DNA of 64,000 nucleotides, taken from CALFVT01 sp039989855 (GTDB lineage: Bacteria > Pseudomonadota > Alphaproteobacteria > Caulobacterales > Maricaulaceae). A program made the position numbers and the translations under genes. The first letter of the stretch is position 1, and each line of letters starts with the position of its first letter. Where the stretch lies: the NCBI GenBank assembly GCA_039989855.1, contig JBDXGZ010000008.1, positions 124,001 to 188,000 of the forward strand, in the 5' to 3' direction. Positions 16,157 through 24,948 of the stretch are shown here, piece after piece. The notes under the pieces are model-generated. The model saw only the letters and a program-made list of their open reading frames with translations. It searched no databases and was not told the DNA's origin.

Positions 16157-17317
16157 TTAAATCACCTTCACATCAGCTTCGGCAAGGTCGGGGTCGAAAT
16201 GGCCTTTGACGGGGTCGAACTTGACATTGATCATATCGACGACGGCTTTGTGGGCACGTTTGCGCATATCTTCATCGACGAGGACTTCATTGGTTTCATC
16301 GCGCAGACATTCATAGAGGTTTTCGAGGGTGATGCGCTTCATATGCGGGCAGAGGTTACAGGGGCGGATAAAGTCAGTCTGTGGATTGGCCATAGCGACA
16401 TTATCGGACATGGAACATTCCGTCAGCAGGATGACGTTCTCTGGCTTTTTGTCAGAGACATAATCGCTCATGGCCTTGGTTGAGCCTGTGAAATCCGACT
16501 CGGCGACCACTTCGGGTGGGCATTCAGGGTGAGCGAGCACGATCACGCCGGGGTTGGCATCCCGCATATCGCGTACGTCTTGGGCGCTAAAGCGTGCATG
16601 AACTTCGCAGCGGCCATGCCACGCGATGACCTCGACGTCGGTTTGCTTGGCGACATTTTTCGCGAGGAACTCATCAGGCAGCATGATGACTTTATTCACG
16701 CCCCATTCCTTGGTGATATGTTCGACAATGGCAACCGCATTTGAGCTTGTGCAGCAAATATCGCTCTCGGCTTTTACGTCGGCGGATGTGTTGACATAGG
16801 TCACAACGGGAATGCCCGGATAGCGTTGTTTGATGAGTTTAATATCATCGCCCGTAATTGACGAGGCGAGGGAGCATCCTGCGCGCATGGACGGGATAAA
16901 GACTTTTTTATCGGGGCAAAGAATTTTCGACGTTTCGGCCATGAAATGCACGCCGCCTTGGATGATCATATCGGCGTCCGTCTTGGTGGCCTCAATCGCA
17001 AGTCCAAGGCTGTCGCCTTTATAATCCCCAACGAGGCCAAAGATATCAGGCGTCATATAATTATGGGCGAGGATAACTGCGTTTTTCTTTTTCTTGAGCG
17101 TGTTAATCGCATGGACAAGCGGTGCGTAGGCGGGCCATTCAAATTTCGGGATAAAGTCTGATACCTCATCATAAAGGTGATCGGTCGCCGCTTTCACTTC
17201 GTCCGTGTAGGCTAGTTCACTCGCAGGAATGTTTGGGACAGCGCATACGCCGTTCTCAACCTCAAGCGTTTGGCCAATCCAACGACCATTTTCCCAATTG
17301 ACGAGTTCTTTACCCAT
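16157..17317 (-). CDS. nadA: Quinolinate synthase
   Basis: A [4Fe-4S] enzyme that condenses iminoaspartate (from NadB) with dihydroxyacetone phosphate to quinolinate. The three cluster cysteines are visible in the motifs PSMRAGCSLASSI, LAHPECPPEVV and CNLCPHMKRITLENL. Other family motifs: VILAHNYMTPDIF and GDSLGLAIEA. The start is ATG 17317 (MGKELVNWE), because GGAGGG lies six bases upstream; the in-frame TTG at 17329 overlaps that site. It is a separate transcription unit from nadBC, ends towards the bidirectional terminator, and completes the de novo NAD pathway within this window. Confidence 0.96.
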   Translation of the reverse strand: MGKELVNWENGRWIGQTLEVENGVCAVPNIPASELAYTDEVKAATDHLYDEVSDFIPKFEWPAYAPLVHAINTLKKKKNAVILAHNYMTPDIFGLVGDYKGDSLGLAIEATKTDADMIIQGGVHFMAETSKILCPDKKVFIPSMRAGCSLASSITGDDIKLIKQRYPGIPVVTYVNTSADVKAESDICCTSSNAVAIVEHITKEWGVNKVIMLPDEFLAKNVAKQTDVEVIAWHGRCEVHARFSAQDVRDMRDANPGVIVLAHPECPPEVVAESDFTGSTKAMSDYVSDKKPENVILLTECSMSDNVAMANPQTDFIRPCNLCPHMKRITLENLYECLRDETNEVLVDEDMRKRAHKAVVDMINVKFDPVKGHFDPDLAEADVKVI

Positions 17318-17380
17318 GAGGCCCTCCAATGATTATTCTAAGGCCTATATAAGGTGAGGTTTCGGAAATTGCGACCTAAA

Positions 17381-17671
17381 TTACCCGAAAAAAGACAGCC
17401 CAATCAGAGCCGTAAGGCTTAACACGCCGCTGACGATACTAAATTTCGCGCTGCGGGATGTGGCTAGTCGGTTTGTTTTATCTTTTGCCCGCGCCCACAG
17501 CCCAAAGATAAGGGCGAGGAGGGCGCTAAGACCCCCGTAAATTTGGAAACCTAAACGAGCGGGGCTTTCTAGTGTGATCGCGCCATTACGATGACCGAGG
17601 TAAAAGGATGCCGTCAGAAATATAGCCGCGATTGCAAATAAGAGAGCTAAGATTTTAAGGATCGCACGCAT
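17381..17671 (-). CDS. Small three-helix membrane protein
   Basis: A 96-residue hydrophobic protein with three predicted membrane helices: ILKILALLFAIAAIFLTASF, then FQIYGGLSALLALIFGLWAR, then IVSGVLSLTALIGLSFFG. I recognise no family. It is the last gene of a four-gene minus-strand run (FabH-like, MORN, HD hydrolase, this), starting three bases after the HD gene stop. The coupling supports it being real; the function is unknown. Confidence 0.65.
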   Translation of the reverse strand: MRAILKILALLFAIAAIFLTASFYLGHRNGAITLESPARLGFQIYGGLSALLALIFGLWARAKDKTNRLATSRSAKFSIVSGVLSLTALIGLSFFG

Positions 17672-17674
17672 AGG

Positions 17675-18298
17675 TTAACTTTGGTGGAGCTTATGGAAAT
17701 GGTCAAGGAAAAGCGCTTCGGCAGCAACCACAGGTTTGGGGGCTAATGTTATATGCACGCCCTCGGGCGGGGTCGTGAAAAAGGTGTTGGCTTCCTCCAC
17801 GCTAAAGCCTGCGATTTGCGTCGCTTCGAACCACGCGCAATAAATATCGCAAGCTTTGATCTTTTTCTTGAGGCGGGTCGGGATTTCAGGCGGGAGGCCA
17901 AAGCGGATGTGTACGGCTTCCTCAAGACGCGCTTCAAAGGCTTTATAGTCCAGGCCAAGGGCGGTTTTAAACGGGCTAATCATATCGCCAATGACATATT
18001 CTGCCGCGTCGTGAAGCAGGCAGGTCAGGCGCTCGGCTTTGGTGGCTTTTGGGTTAATTTGATGAAACAGGTTTTCAACAATGACACTATGTTCGGCGAC
18101 GCTAAAGGCATGATCCCCCGATGTTTGACCGTTCCACCGCGCCACCCGCGCCAAGCCGCGCGCAATGTCTTCAATCTCAATATCGAGGGGCGAGGGGTCA
18201 AGCAGGTCAAGCCGACGGCCTGAGAGCATACGTTGCCATGCGCGTTTTTGGGCGCGTTTTTGGACGCGGGCTGGGGGTGGGGTGTTTTTATAAACCAT
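17675..18298 (-). CDS. HD-domain phosphohydrolase (YfbR-like)
   Basis: A 207-residue soluble HD-superfamily hydrolase. Metal ligands are visible in order: FSVAEHSVIVENLF (first His), LLHDAAEYVIGDMISPFK (HD pair) and a later Asp in IKACDIYCAWFEA. This pattern matches the YfbR/YedJ-type nucleotidase and nucleotide-hydrolase group, which acts on nucleoside monophosphates. It is an alphaproteobacterial relative and not strict YfbR. It starts five bases after the MORN gene and ends three bases before the small membrane protein, so it belongs to the same operon. The substrate is not determinable here. Confidence 0.82.
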   Translation of the reverse strand: MVYKNTPPPARVQKRAQKRAWQRMLSGRRLDLLDPSPLDIEIEDIARGLARVARWNGQTSGDHAFSVAEHSVIVENLFHQINPKATKAERLTCLLHDAAEYVIGDMISPFKTALGLDYKAFEARLEEAVHIRFGLPPEIPTRLKKKIKACDIYCAWFEATQIAGFSVEEANTFFTTPPEGVHITLAPKPVVAAEALFLDHFHKLHQS

Positions 18299-18303
18299 TT
18301 TGA

Positions 18304-19023
18304 TTATTTAGACGGCTGGTTATCTCGCCACAAACCTTTATGGGCGATGTCTCCATTTGGAAAATAAGCAATGCCGTAACCGTTAAAGGCATTGTCCTTA
18401 AACGCCCCGACATATTTTTGTCCATTGGCAAAATAATAGGTCCCTTGCCCTTCGCTTACGCGGTTGACATGATCACCGACATAGACCCACCCGTCGGCGC
18501 TGTAATATGTTCCAAATCCATTGACCTCGCCGCCTTCATGATGACCTGTATATTTATCGCCAGAGGCAAAATAGTATGTGCCTTGGCCGCTTGGTTTACC
18601 TGTTTTAAATTCGCCCGAATATTTATCACCATTCGCCGTTAGGTATGTGCCTTGCCCGTCCTGTTCACCGCGCGTGAAATTTCCTTTATAGCTATCGCCA
18701 GAGGCCCAAATATAATGGCCCAAGCCATCAGGAACGCTGGATTTGTGCGGGCCTTTATAATAGTTTCCGCTCGCATTGATAAACGTACCAAAGCCGTTAT
18801 GGCAGTCGCCGTCTATGCAGCCTGTTTTGTTTTCTGCTTGGTATTTGGCGATTAAACTTACATTGTCTTGCGCCGTCTCGCGGTTTTTTTGCGCCGAAAT
18901 GAGAATGTTCTGAACGTCATCAGGCCGCACGCTTGGCACATCGCCTAAGGGTTCTTGGCCAACTGAATGCGGCGCATATATTGCGGATAAAGCGAATAAG
19001 GCGGTTATACAGATAGACTTCAT
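18304..19023 (-). CDS. Exported MORN-repeat protein
   Basis: A 239-residue protein with a signal peptide (KSICITALFALSAIYAPHSVG), a linker, and seven tandem MORN-type repeats of about 23 residues. Each has the GxGTYxxxxGxxYxG pattern, for example QGTYYFASGDKYTG and FGTYYSADGWVYVG. MORN arrays form extended beta sheets and often bind lipids or proteins at membranes; here the array would be periplasmic. The start ATG 19023 lies one base after the stop of the FabH-like gene, so translation is coupled. An in-frame TTG at 19035 is unlikely. Its place between a fatty-acid synthase gene and an HD hydrolase suggests an envelope role, but that is inference. Confidence 0.82.
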   Translation of the reverse strand: MKSICITALFALSAIYAPHSVGQEPLGDVPSVRPDDVQNILISAQKNRETAQDNVSLIAKYQAENKTGCIDGDCHNGFGTFINASGNYYKGPHKSSVPDGLGHYIWASGDSYKGNFTRGEQDGQGTYLTANGDKYSGEFKTGKPSGQGTYYFASGDKYTGHHEGGEVNGFGTYYSADGWVYVGDHVNRVSEGQGTYYFANGQKYVGAFKDNAFNGYGIAYFPNGDIAHKGLWRDNQPSK

Positions 19024-19024
19024 T

Positions 19025-20173
19025 TTATGTTCCAACCCGTTTTACAAATATTGCACCCGCAGAGTAACCTGCGCCGAAGGAGCAGATCAGGCCTCTATCG
19101 CCGTCTTTGAAATCGTCACTATGTTTGTGGAAGGCGATGATCGACCCTGCGCTAGAGGTGTTGGCATATTCATCCAAAACGACAGGCGCTTGTTCAATTT
19201 CGACGTCTTTGCCAAGGACCTTCTTCGCGATCAACACGTTCATATTCAGGTTGGCTTGGTGGAGCCACATGCGTTTTAAGTCGTTCGGGTCAATATTATG
19301 TTTAGCGCATTCTTCATTGATCATAGCGGCGACCATTGGCACGACTTCTTTGAACACGCTGCGGCCATTTTGCACGAATAATTTATCCGTCAGACCGCGC
19401 TTGCCGCGCTCGCCTTTAAGGCCATCATCTTCGGGGGCACAGTGATTGAGGAAGCCGAAATTATTGCGGATATTGTTAGAGAATTTTGTCACGAGTTTCG
19501 CGCCGATGACCTCCCAATGTTCCTTTGGGGCAATGTCTTCACGCTCAAGCAGGACGGCGGTGGCGACGTCGCCGAAAATGAAATGGCTATCGCGGTCTTT
19601 AAAGTTCAAATGGGCTGTGCAAATCTCGGGGTTCACGACCAAAACAGAGCGTGCTTGGCCGCCCAAGATCAAACCGCGCGCCGCTTCGATTCCGAAGGTC
19701 GCACTTGAACAAGCCACATTCATATCAAAGGCAAAACCCGATGTGCCGAGGATATCCTGCACTTCAACAGCAATCGCAGGGTAGCCGCGCTGTAAGTTGG
19801 AGCACGCGACAATCACGGCGTCGACATCTTCAGGGGCGCGGCCTACGCGTTCTAAAGCTTGGGTGGCCGCGTGGCTCGCCATTTCCGCGAGGATAGACGG
19901 CTGGTCGTCGGGGCGCGCAGGAATATGCGGGGCCATAATATCAGGGTTAAGGATAGGCTCTTTAGAGATGACAAAACGGGATTTAATACCAGAGGCTTTC
20001 TCGATGAAAGCCGCGTTGGAATATTCAAGCGCGTTCTTTGTGCCGGCCTCGATTTCGGCCGCGTTCTCGCCGTTCCATTTATCGACGTAAGCATTGAAAG
20101 CTACCACCAATTCTTCGTTGGAAATCGAATCTTTAGGGGTCCAAAGACCTGTGGCGCTAATAACGGCTTTCAT
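19025..20173 (-). CDS. Beta-ketoacyl-ACP synthase III, long PA3286-like form
   Basis: A thiolase-fold enzyme that starts fatty-acid chains by condensing an acyl-CoA with malonyl-ACP. The Cys-His-Asn triad is visible: Cys in NVACSSATFGIEAA, His in MWLHQANLN, Asn in DEYANTSSAGSI. At 382 residues it is longer than FabH (about 317). It closely resembles the Pseudomonas PA3286 type in ISATGLWTP, FIEKASGIKSRFV and SHFIFGDVATAVLLE; that enzyme primes with octanoyl-CoA, shunting beta-oxidation products into synthesis. The assignment to this subtype is from memory of the family. It leads the four-gene operon that includes the MORN protein. Confidence 0.87.
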   Translation of the reverse strand: MKAVISATGLWTPKDSISNEELVVAFNAYVDKWNGENAAEIEAGTKNALEYSNAAFIEKASGIKSRFVISKEPILNPDIMAPHIPARPDDQPSILAEMASHAATQALERVGRAPEDVDAVIVACSNLQRGYPAIAVEVQDILGTSGFAFDMNVACSSATFGIEAARGLILGGQARSVLVVNPEICTAHLNFKDRDSHFIFGDVATAVLLEREDIAPKEHWEVIGAKLVTKFSNNIRNNFGFLNHCAPEDDGLKGERGKRGLTDKLFVQNGRSVFKEVVPMVAAMINEECAKHNIDPNDLKRMWLHQANLNMNVLIAKKVLGKDVEIEQAPVVLDEYANTSSAGSIIAFHKHSDDFKDGDRGLICSFGAGYSAGAIFVKRVGT

Positions 20174-20242
20174 ACAAATATCCTGTCTAAAAAACTCGAA
20201 ACATCTCCATAGCGACTATAGAGGGGCAGGGCTAGGGGAAAA

Positions 20243-20848
20243 CTAACCGAGCGCCTTACACGGCTCATATGCGTGGCAATTGGTGCTGTGGTCATTGATC
20301 ATGCCGACGGCTTGCATGAAGGCGTAGACAATCACGGGGCCGACGAATTTGAAGCCGCGCTTTTTCAGGTCTTTTGACAGAGCAATGGACTCAGGACTAT
20401 CGACAGGAGAGTCTTTAAAGTCTTCCCACGCATTTTGGATAGGTTTACCACCCACGTAGTTCCAAAGATAGTCAGAGAAATCAATCCCTTCATTGTCGCG
20501 CATTTTAACAAACAGGTGCGCATTGGTAATGGTCGCATTGATCTTTAACTTAGAGCGAATAACGCCCGCATTCCCGAGTAACCGTTCACGGTCTGCATCT
20601 GTGTAATGGATGAGCTTATCAGGGTCGAAATTATCATAGGCACGGATCATCTCTTCGCGCTTTCTCAATATTGTAATCCACGCGAGTCCTGCCTGTTGCC
20701 CGTCTAAAATGAGTTTGCGGAAAAGAGCTTTGCCATTATGGACGGGACGGCCCCATTCGGTGTCGTGGTAATGGGTATAGAGCGGGTCGTTAGATGTCGC
20801 CCATCCGCAACGGGGAAGGTCGGGAATAGCATTGTCAGGGTAACTCAT
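20243..20848 (-). CDS. tag: DNA-3-methyladenine glycosylase I
   Basis: A base-excision repair enzyme that removes 3-methyladenine from alkylated DNA. Family motifs: RCGWATSNDPLYTHYHDTEWG at the start (Cys and His are zinc ligands), LDGQQAGLAWITILRKRE, and FKFVGPVIVYAFMQAVGMINDH near the C-terminus with further zinc ligands in STNCHAYEPC. The start ATG 20848 gives 201 residues, normal for Tag; an upstream extension to 20899 overlaps the preceding GNAT gene. It follows that gene by 13 bases on the same strand. Confidence 0.95.
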   Translation of the reverse strand: MSYPDNAIPDLPRCGWATSNDPLYTHYHDTEWGRPVHNGKALFRKLILDGQQAGLAWITILRKREEMIRAYDNFDPDKLIHYTDADRERLLGNAGVIRSKLKINATITNAHLFVKMRDNEGIDFSDYLWNYVGGKPIQNAWEDFKDSPVDSPESIALSKDLKKRGFKFVGPVIVYAFMQAVGMINDHSTNCHAYEPCKALG

Positions 20849-20861
20849 GATCGTCTCTCTA

Positions 20862-21323
20862 TCACAAATATTTTTCCATGCCGATATTGGCGCGTTCATA
20901 AACGGGATGGGGACCTTCGTGATTTATACGCCATCCATTGCGGGCATAAAGGCGTAGGGCTGCTTCATTACGGGTGTTAGAGAGAAGGAATAAATAATCT
21001 AATCCCAGATCATTTATAGCGTAAGCCTCTATGGCTGTTATAAGCTGTTGGCCAATACCGCGTCCACGAAACTGTGAATCGACGGCCATTTTAGTTAACT
21101 CATAACGACCGTCATTATGTTTTTTCAGCGCACAAGCGCCAGCGACTTCATCGTCTATATGAACAGAGAATACATGATTACCATTTTGCGTATATATTTC
21201 AGGATGGGCAATCATTAATTTATCGCTCTCCTCTAGGTGGTGCATGTCTTTAATCCATGCCGCATTCAGCGCCGCAAAGTGGGGCAGAGCGCTGGGGTCA
21301 TTTCGTCGAACATCAAGTTTCAT
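20862..21323 (-). CDS. GNAT family acetyltransferase
   Basis: A 153-residue GCN5-related N-acetyltransferase. The acetyl-CoA-binding motif A is clear: ELTKMAVDSQFRGRGIGQQL (Q/RxxGxG/A). The C-terminal motif B is LDYLFLLSNTRNEAALRLYARNGW-like, with the usual NxxAxxLYxxxGF form. The substrate (small molecule or protein) cannot be told. It sits upstream of tag on the same strand, 22 bases downstream of the ppk2 gene, so the three may form one operon. Confidence 0.88.
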   Translation of the reverse strand: MKLDVRRNDPSALPHFAALNAAWIKDMHHLEESDKLMIAHPEIYTQNGNHVFSVHIDDEVAGACALKKHNDGRYELTKMAVDSQFRGRGIGQQLITAIEAYAINDLGLDYLFLLSNTRNEAALRLYARNGWRINHEGPHPVYERANIGMEKYL

Positions 21324-21344
21324 AGATTTTACCTAATCTTAAAA

Positions 21345-22154
21345 TTAGCTTATTTCAAAATCTTCGGGTCGGTAGCTGGGGTCGGGGTAATCAGGGTTCA
21401 TAGCCTCTAAAGTCTCACGCACTAACCCTGAGACAATTGCCCCGCGCGTAGAGCGACTATCAGACGGGATAACGTACCACGGCGCGTGGTCTGTGGACGT
21501 GCGCTTTAGCATGGTGTCATAAGCGTCCATAAAGTCTGGCCAGAGTTTACGGTCATCAAGATCACTTGGATTAAATTTCCAGCGTTTACGCGGCACATCA
21601 AGACGGTCTTGGAGACGCTCGCCTTGGGTTTCATAAGAAATATTGAGCATACATTTTAGGATGGTCGTGCCGTTCTCAACGAGATGCTTTTCAAAGGCGT
21701 TAATTTGCTCATAGCGTTGCTCAATGGTTTTTGCGTCGACAAATTCACGTACCTTCACGACGAGGACGTCTTCATAGTGAGAGCGGTTAAACACTGTGAT
21801 ATGGCCCTTTTGTGGGCAGACTTGATGAATGCGCCACAGATAATCATGGGCGAGTTCCGTTTTTGTCGGAGACTTAAATGCGGCCACATGGGTGTTGAGC
21901 GGCGGTGTACGGTTGAAAATTGCTGAGGTTGTGCCGTCTTTCCCGCTCGTATCCATGCCTTGCAGCACGATAAGCAGGCTACGGCTGGCCTCGCCGTAAA
22001 GCTTATGAGCGAGAGGACTTATGGCTTTGGCGTTCTCTTTAGCTGCGTCACGGGCAGCGGTTTTATTTTTGAAAAGCTCAACCCGCGTGGCGAAATCATC
22101 CAAAACGGCGCGTCCATCTGTAGGGGCGCGATACTGAGAGGCAGGAAGTGACAT
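21345..22154 (-). CDS. ppk2: PPK2-family polyphosphate:nucleotide phosphotransferase
   Basis: A cytosolic P-loop kinase that transfers phosphate between polyphosphate and nucleoside mono- or diphosphates. The Walker A motif is VLQGMDTSGKDGTTSAIF. The family lid and Walker B regions are HDYLWRIHQVCPQKGHITVFNRSHYEDVLVVKV, read in shorter pieces: HDYLWRIHQVCPQKG and FNRSHYEDVLVVKV. WYVIPSDSR near the C-terminus is also typical. At 269 residues it is a single-domain PPK2. The class (AMP or ADP as acceptor) cannot be set by eye. It is the first gene of the ppk2 - GNAT - tag run. Confidence 0.92.
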   Translation of the reverse strand: MSLPASQYRAPTDGRAVLDDFATRVELFKNKTAARDAAKENAKAISPLAHKLYGEASRSLLIVLQGMDTSGKDGTTSAIFNRTPPLNTHVAAFKSPTKTELAHDYLWRIHQVCPQKGHITVFNRSHYEDVLVVKVREFVDAKTIEQRYEQINAFEKHLVENGTTILKCMLNISYETQGERLQDRLDVPRKRWKFNPSDLDDRKLWPDFMDAYDTMLKRTSTDHAPWYVIPSDSRSTRGAIVSGLVRETLEAMNPDYPDPSYRPEDFEIS

Positions 22155-22315
22155 AGTGGCTCCGAATATAAGGTTGCTCCTCTATAGCGGGGACGGCGGG
22201 AAATCTAAAGCCCTGCTGGTGACGTTTTCTTGATGTAACTGTCTTTTGACATATGAGCCATTGAGGGCGTAGGGAGAAGGTGACTTTAATTGTGATGTTT
22301 AAGAAAGGTCACGTC

Positions 22316-22939
22316 ATGCGTTTTCGCTCTCAAATATTCTCACTCGCCGCATTTACGGCTCTCGTCGCCTGCGGCGTGAATAGTTCTAACGCCCAAGTGA
22401 CGTCTGATGTGAAAACTACGTCCGTCGCCACGGTCGAGGCGTCGACGGGCACATGGGCCGTTCGCGCAGATGAAAGCACGGTGACCTTTACAGGAAAGCA
22501 AACAGGTAATGATTTCACGGGTGAGTTTAAAGACTTCACGGCAGAGATTATCTTTGACCCTGAAAACCTGAGCGCGGCGAGCGTTAAGGCCGTGATTGAT
22601 ATGTCGTCCTTTGATGCAGGCGATAATGACCGTAATGATGCCCTGCCAGGCAAAGAATGGTTTTCAGTTAAAAAATTCCCCAACGCGGTTTTTACCGCCG
22701 ATGAGTTTACAATGACTGATACAGGCTACGCGGCGGCGGGTGAACTGAGCTTGCGCGGTGTAAGCCTACCTGTAACGCTGCCCTTTGATCTCTCCATCAC
22801 AGACGATGTTGCAACTATGAACGGTGAGCTTGTAATTGACCGTAGCGATTTCGGTGTCGGTCAAGGTGCGTGGGCCAAAGGTGAATGGGTCGATCTGAAC
22901 GTCACGGTGAATGTGACGATTGTTGCCGACGCCAATTAA
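22316..22939 (+). CDS. YceI-family periplasmic lipid-binding protein, probable lipoprotein
   Basis: A 207-residue exported protein. The signal SQIFSLAAFTALVACG ends in a lipobox-like LVAC, so it is probably lipid-anchored. After a linker the YceI lipocalin-like domain begins at GTWAVRADESTVTFTGKQ and contains SFDAGDNDRNDALPGKEWFSV and ELSLRGVSLPVTLPF. YceI proteins bind polyisoprenoids such as ubiquinone precursors in related structures. The start ATG 22316 opens the signal peptide; an in-frame upstream ATG at 22304 is less likely. It is convergent with the ABC-F gene, with three bases between the stops. Confidence 0.88.
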   Translation: MRFRSQIFSLAAFTALVACGVNSSNAQVTSDVKTTSVATVEASTGTWAVRADESTVTFTGKQTGNDFTGEFKDFTAEIIFDPENLSAASVKAVIDMSSFDAGDNDRNDALPGKEWFSVKKFPNAVFTADEFTMTDTGYAAAGELSLRGVSLPVTLPFDLSITDDVATMNGELVIDRSDFGVGQGAWAKGEWVDLNVTVNVTIVADAN

Positions 22940-22942
22940 GCG

Positions 22943-24760
22943 CTAGTGCGCATCTTCTTTTAGCATTTCTAATTCCAGCCATTCATCCTCTTTGGCGGCG
23001 AGGTCGTTTTGCGCGGCTGAAAGCTCTTCGACGATTTTATTATATTTGTCGGGATTGTCCGCAAAGAGGTTAGCGTCCGCGAGTGAGGCTTCAGCGGTGG
23101 TGATTTTTGCTTCAAGCGCGGCCATTTCCTTGGGTAAGCTCTCGAGGCGGAACTTATGTTTGTAAGAGAGCTTTGCTGCTGATTTCGCCGCAGGTTTCGC
23201 GGCTGATGTCTTTGCGCTCGTCTTTTTCGATTCACTCGCTTGCGCGGTGGCTTTACGGGCTTTCACCCCTTCGCCGCGTTGGTTGATCATATCGCTATAA
23301 CCGCCCGCATAGGTTTGCCATTCCCCCGGCCCTTCATAGGCGAGGGTACGGGACACGGTACGGTCAAGGAAGTCGCGGTCATGAGAGATCAAAATCACTG
23401 TACCTTTGTAATCTGCAATTAATTCTTGCAGGAGGTCTAGTGTTTCCAAATCGAGATCATTCGTCGGCTCATCAAGGATGAGAATATTAGACGGTAAGCG
23501 AAGCCCACGCGCGAGTTGCAAACGCCCGCGCTCTCCGCCCGACAGCACATGTATCGGTGTGCGCGCCTGTTCAGGCAGGAACAAAAAGTCCTTCATATAG
23601 CGCATAACGTGGACGGATTTGTCGCCGACAGTCACAAGATCACCGCCGCCGTCCGTCATGGCGTCCGATAAGGTCCACTCGGGATTGAGGCTCTCGCGCT
23701 TTTGGTCGATGATTAAAGGCTCGAGCCCAACACCAAGGTCAATCGTGCCGCTATCAGGGGCAAGCTCGCCAATGATCATTTTGAGTAAGGTTGTTTTCCC
23801 CGCGCCGTTGGGGCCGACAATGCCTAGCCGCTCTCCGCGCATAAGCTTGAGGGATAGGTCGTTGATAATCACACGCTCGCCAAATGATTTAGAGACGTTC
23901 TTGAGTAGGGCGACTTTCTTACCAGAGCTTTCAGCGTCAAGCGAGCTCATTGTTGCGTTGCCTTGGGCGTGGCGGTGGCCTTTATATTTTGTGCGAAGAT
24001 CACCTAATTCTTTGAGGCGGCGCACATTACGCTTACGGCGGCCAGATACCCCGTGAACGACCCAATGTTGTTCGCGGTGGATCTGGCGCTTTAATTTGTG
24101 ATGCTCAAGCTGTTCTTGCTCTAGGAACTCATCGCGCCAATCTTCGAAATGGGCGAAACTCTTATCCATTGTGTGCGTGACGCCGCGGTCAACCCAAACG
24201 GTTTTACGCGATAGTTTCTCAAGGAAGCGCCTATCATGAGAGATAAGCAGCAGCGCTGAATTCATTGACGCAACTTCGCCTTCGAGCCATTCAATCGCTG
24301 GAAGGTCGAGGTGGTTGGTTGGTTCGTCGAGCATGAGAATATCAGGCTCAGGCGCAAGGGTACGAGCTAGGGCGGCGCGGCGAATTTCTCCGCCAGACAA
24401 ATGGGTTGGCTCTTCGTCCCCGCTCAGGCCAAGGGCATCTAGCAAATAAGGAATGCGGTAGCCGTCATCACTGCCCTCTAACCCTGCCTCAATATAATCG
24501 CGTATGGTGGCAAAACCCGTCAGGTCAGGCTCTTGCGGCAAGTAGCGGGTCGTCGTTCCGGGTTTCAGGAAGTAATCCCCGCCATCCGCTTCAATTTGTC
24601 CGTCCGCCATTTTCAATAGAGTCGACTTGCCCGAGCCGTTACGCCCCACGAGGCAGATACGGTCGCGCGGCATGACCGCCAAATCAGCGCCCTCAAAAAG
24701 CGGCGTACTGCCAAAGGTCAGCTGTATATCTTGAAGCGTTAAAAGCGGTGGAGAGGCCAT
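22943..24760 (-). CDS. uup: ABC-F family ATPase (Uup-like)
   Basis: A soluble tandem ABC ATPase of the ABC-F class, with two nucleotide-binding domains and no membrane domain; such proteins act on ribosomes and, for Uup, affect genome stability. The first domain shows GRNGSGKSTLLKMADG, LSGGEIRRAALART and LMLDEPTNHLD. The second shows GPNGAGKTTLLKM, LSGGERGRLQLARG and LILDEPTNDLD. A C-terminal coiled coil (roughly the last 80 residues, rich in Lys, Ala and Glu after an Ala/Ser/Lys linker) is the Uup signature. The start ATG 24760 (MASPPLL) gives 605 residues; the longer form from 24820 is unlikely. Confidence 0.92.
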   Translation of the reverse strand: MASPPLLTLQDIQLTFGSTPLFEGADLAVMPRDRICLVGRNGSGKSTLLKMADGQIEADGGDYFLKPGTTTRYLPQEPDLTGFATIRDYIEAGLEGSDDGYRIPYLLDALGLSGDEEPTHLSGGEIRRAALARTLAPEPDILMLDEPTNHLDLPAIEWLEGEVASMNSALLLISHDRRFLEKLSRKTVWVDRGVTHTMDKSFAHFEDWRDEFLEQEQLEHHKLKRQIHREQHWVVHGVSGRRKRNVRRLKELGDLRTKYKGHRHAQGNATMSSLDAESSGKKVALLKNVSKSFGERVIINDLSLKLMRGERLGIVGPNGAGKTTLLKMIIGELAPDSGTIDLGVGLEPLIIDQKRESLNPEWTLSDAMTDGGGDLVTVGDKSVHVMRYMKDFLFLPEQARTPIHVLSGGERGRLQLARGLRLPSNILILDEPTNDLDLETLDLLQELIADYKGTVILISHDRDFLDRTVSRTLAYEGPGEWQTYAGGYSDMINQRGEGVKARKATAQASESKKTSAKTSAAKPAAKSAAKLSYKHKFRLESLPKEMAALEAKITTAEASLADANLFADNPDKYNKIVEELSAAQNDLAAKEDEWLELEMLKEDAH

Positions 24761-24948
24761 AAGGTATGTCGTGTCATGAAAGCAAAACGGCTTATGGCCT
24801 GTAACGCTTACATTGGTCAAGCGATTGCCTGTCTAAGATTATGAGACTGTTTTTACGAAAGCTACGTTGGTTTTTATGTTAAAAATAATTTTGTTTAATT
24901 TCTGATGCGACGGGCCTATAGACGGGCCTGTAGACGAGGTAGGGGTAG

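Noticed and set aside
22246..22275. Sigma-70-type promoter upstream of yceI (TTGACA at 22246-22251)
   Set aside because: The -35 box is good but the -10 (TAGGGA after 18 bases) is poor, so I did not list it.
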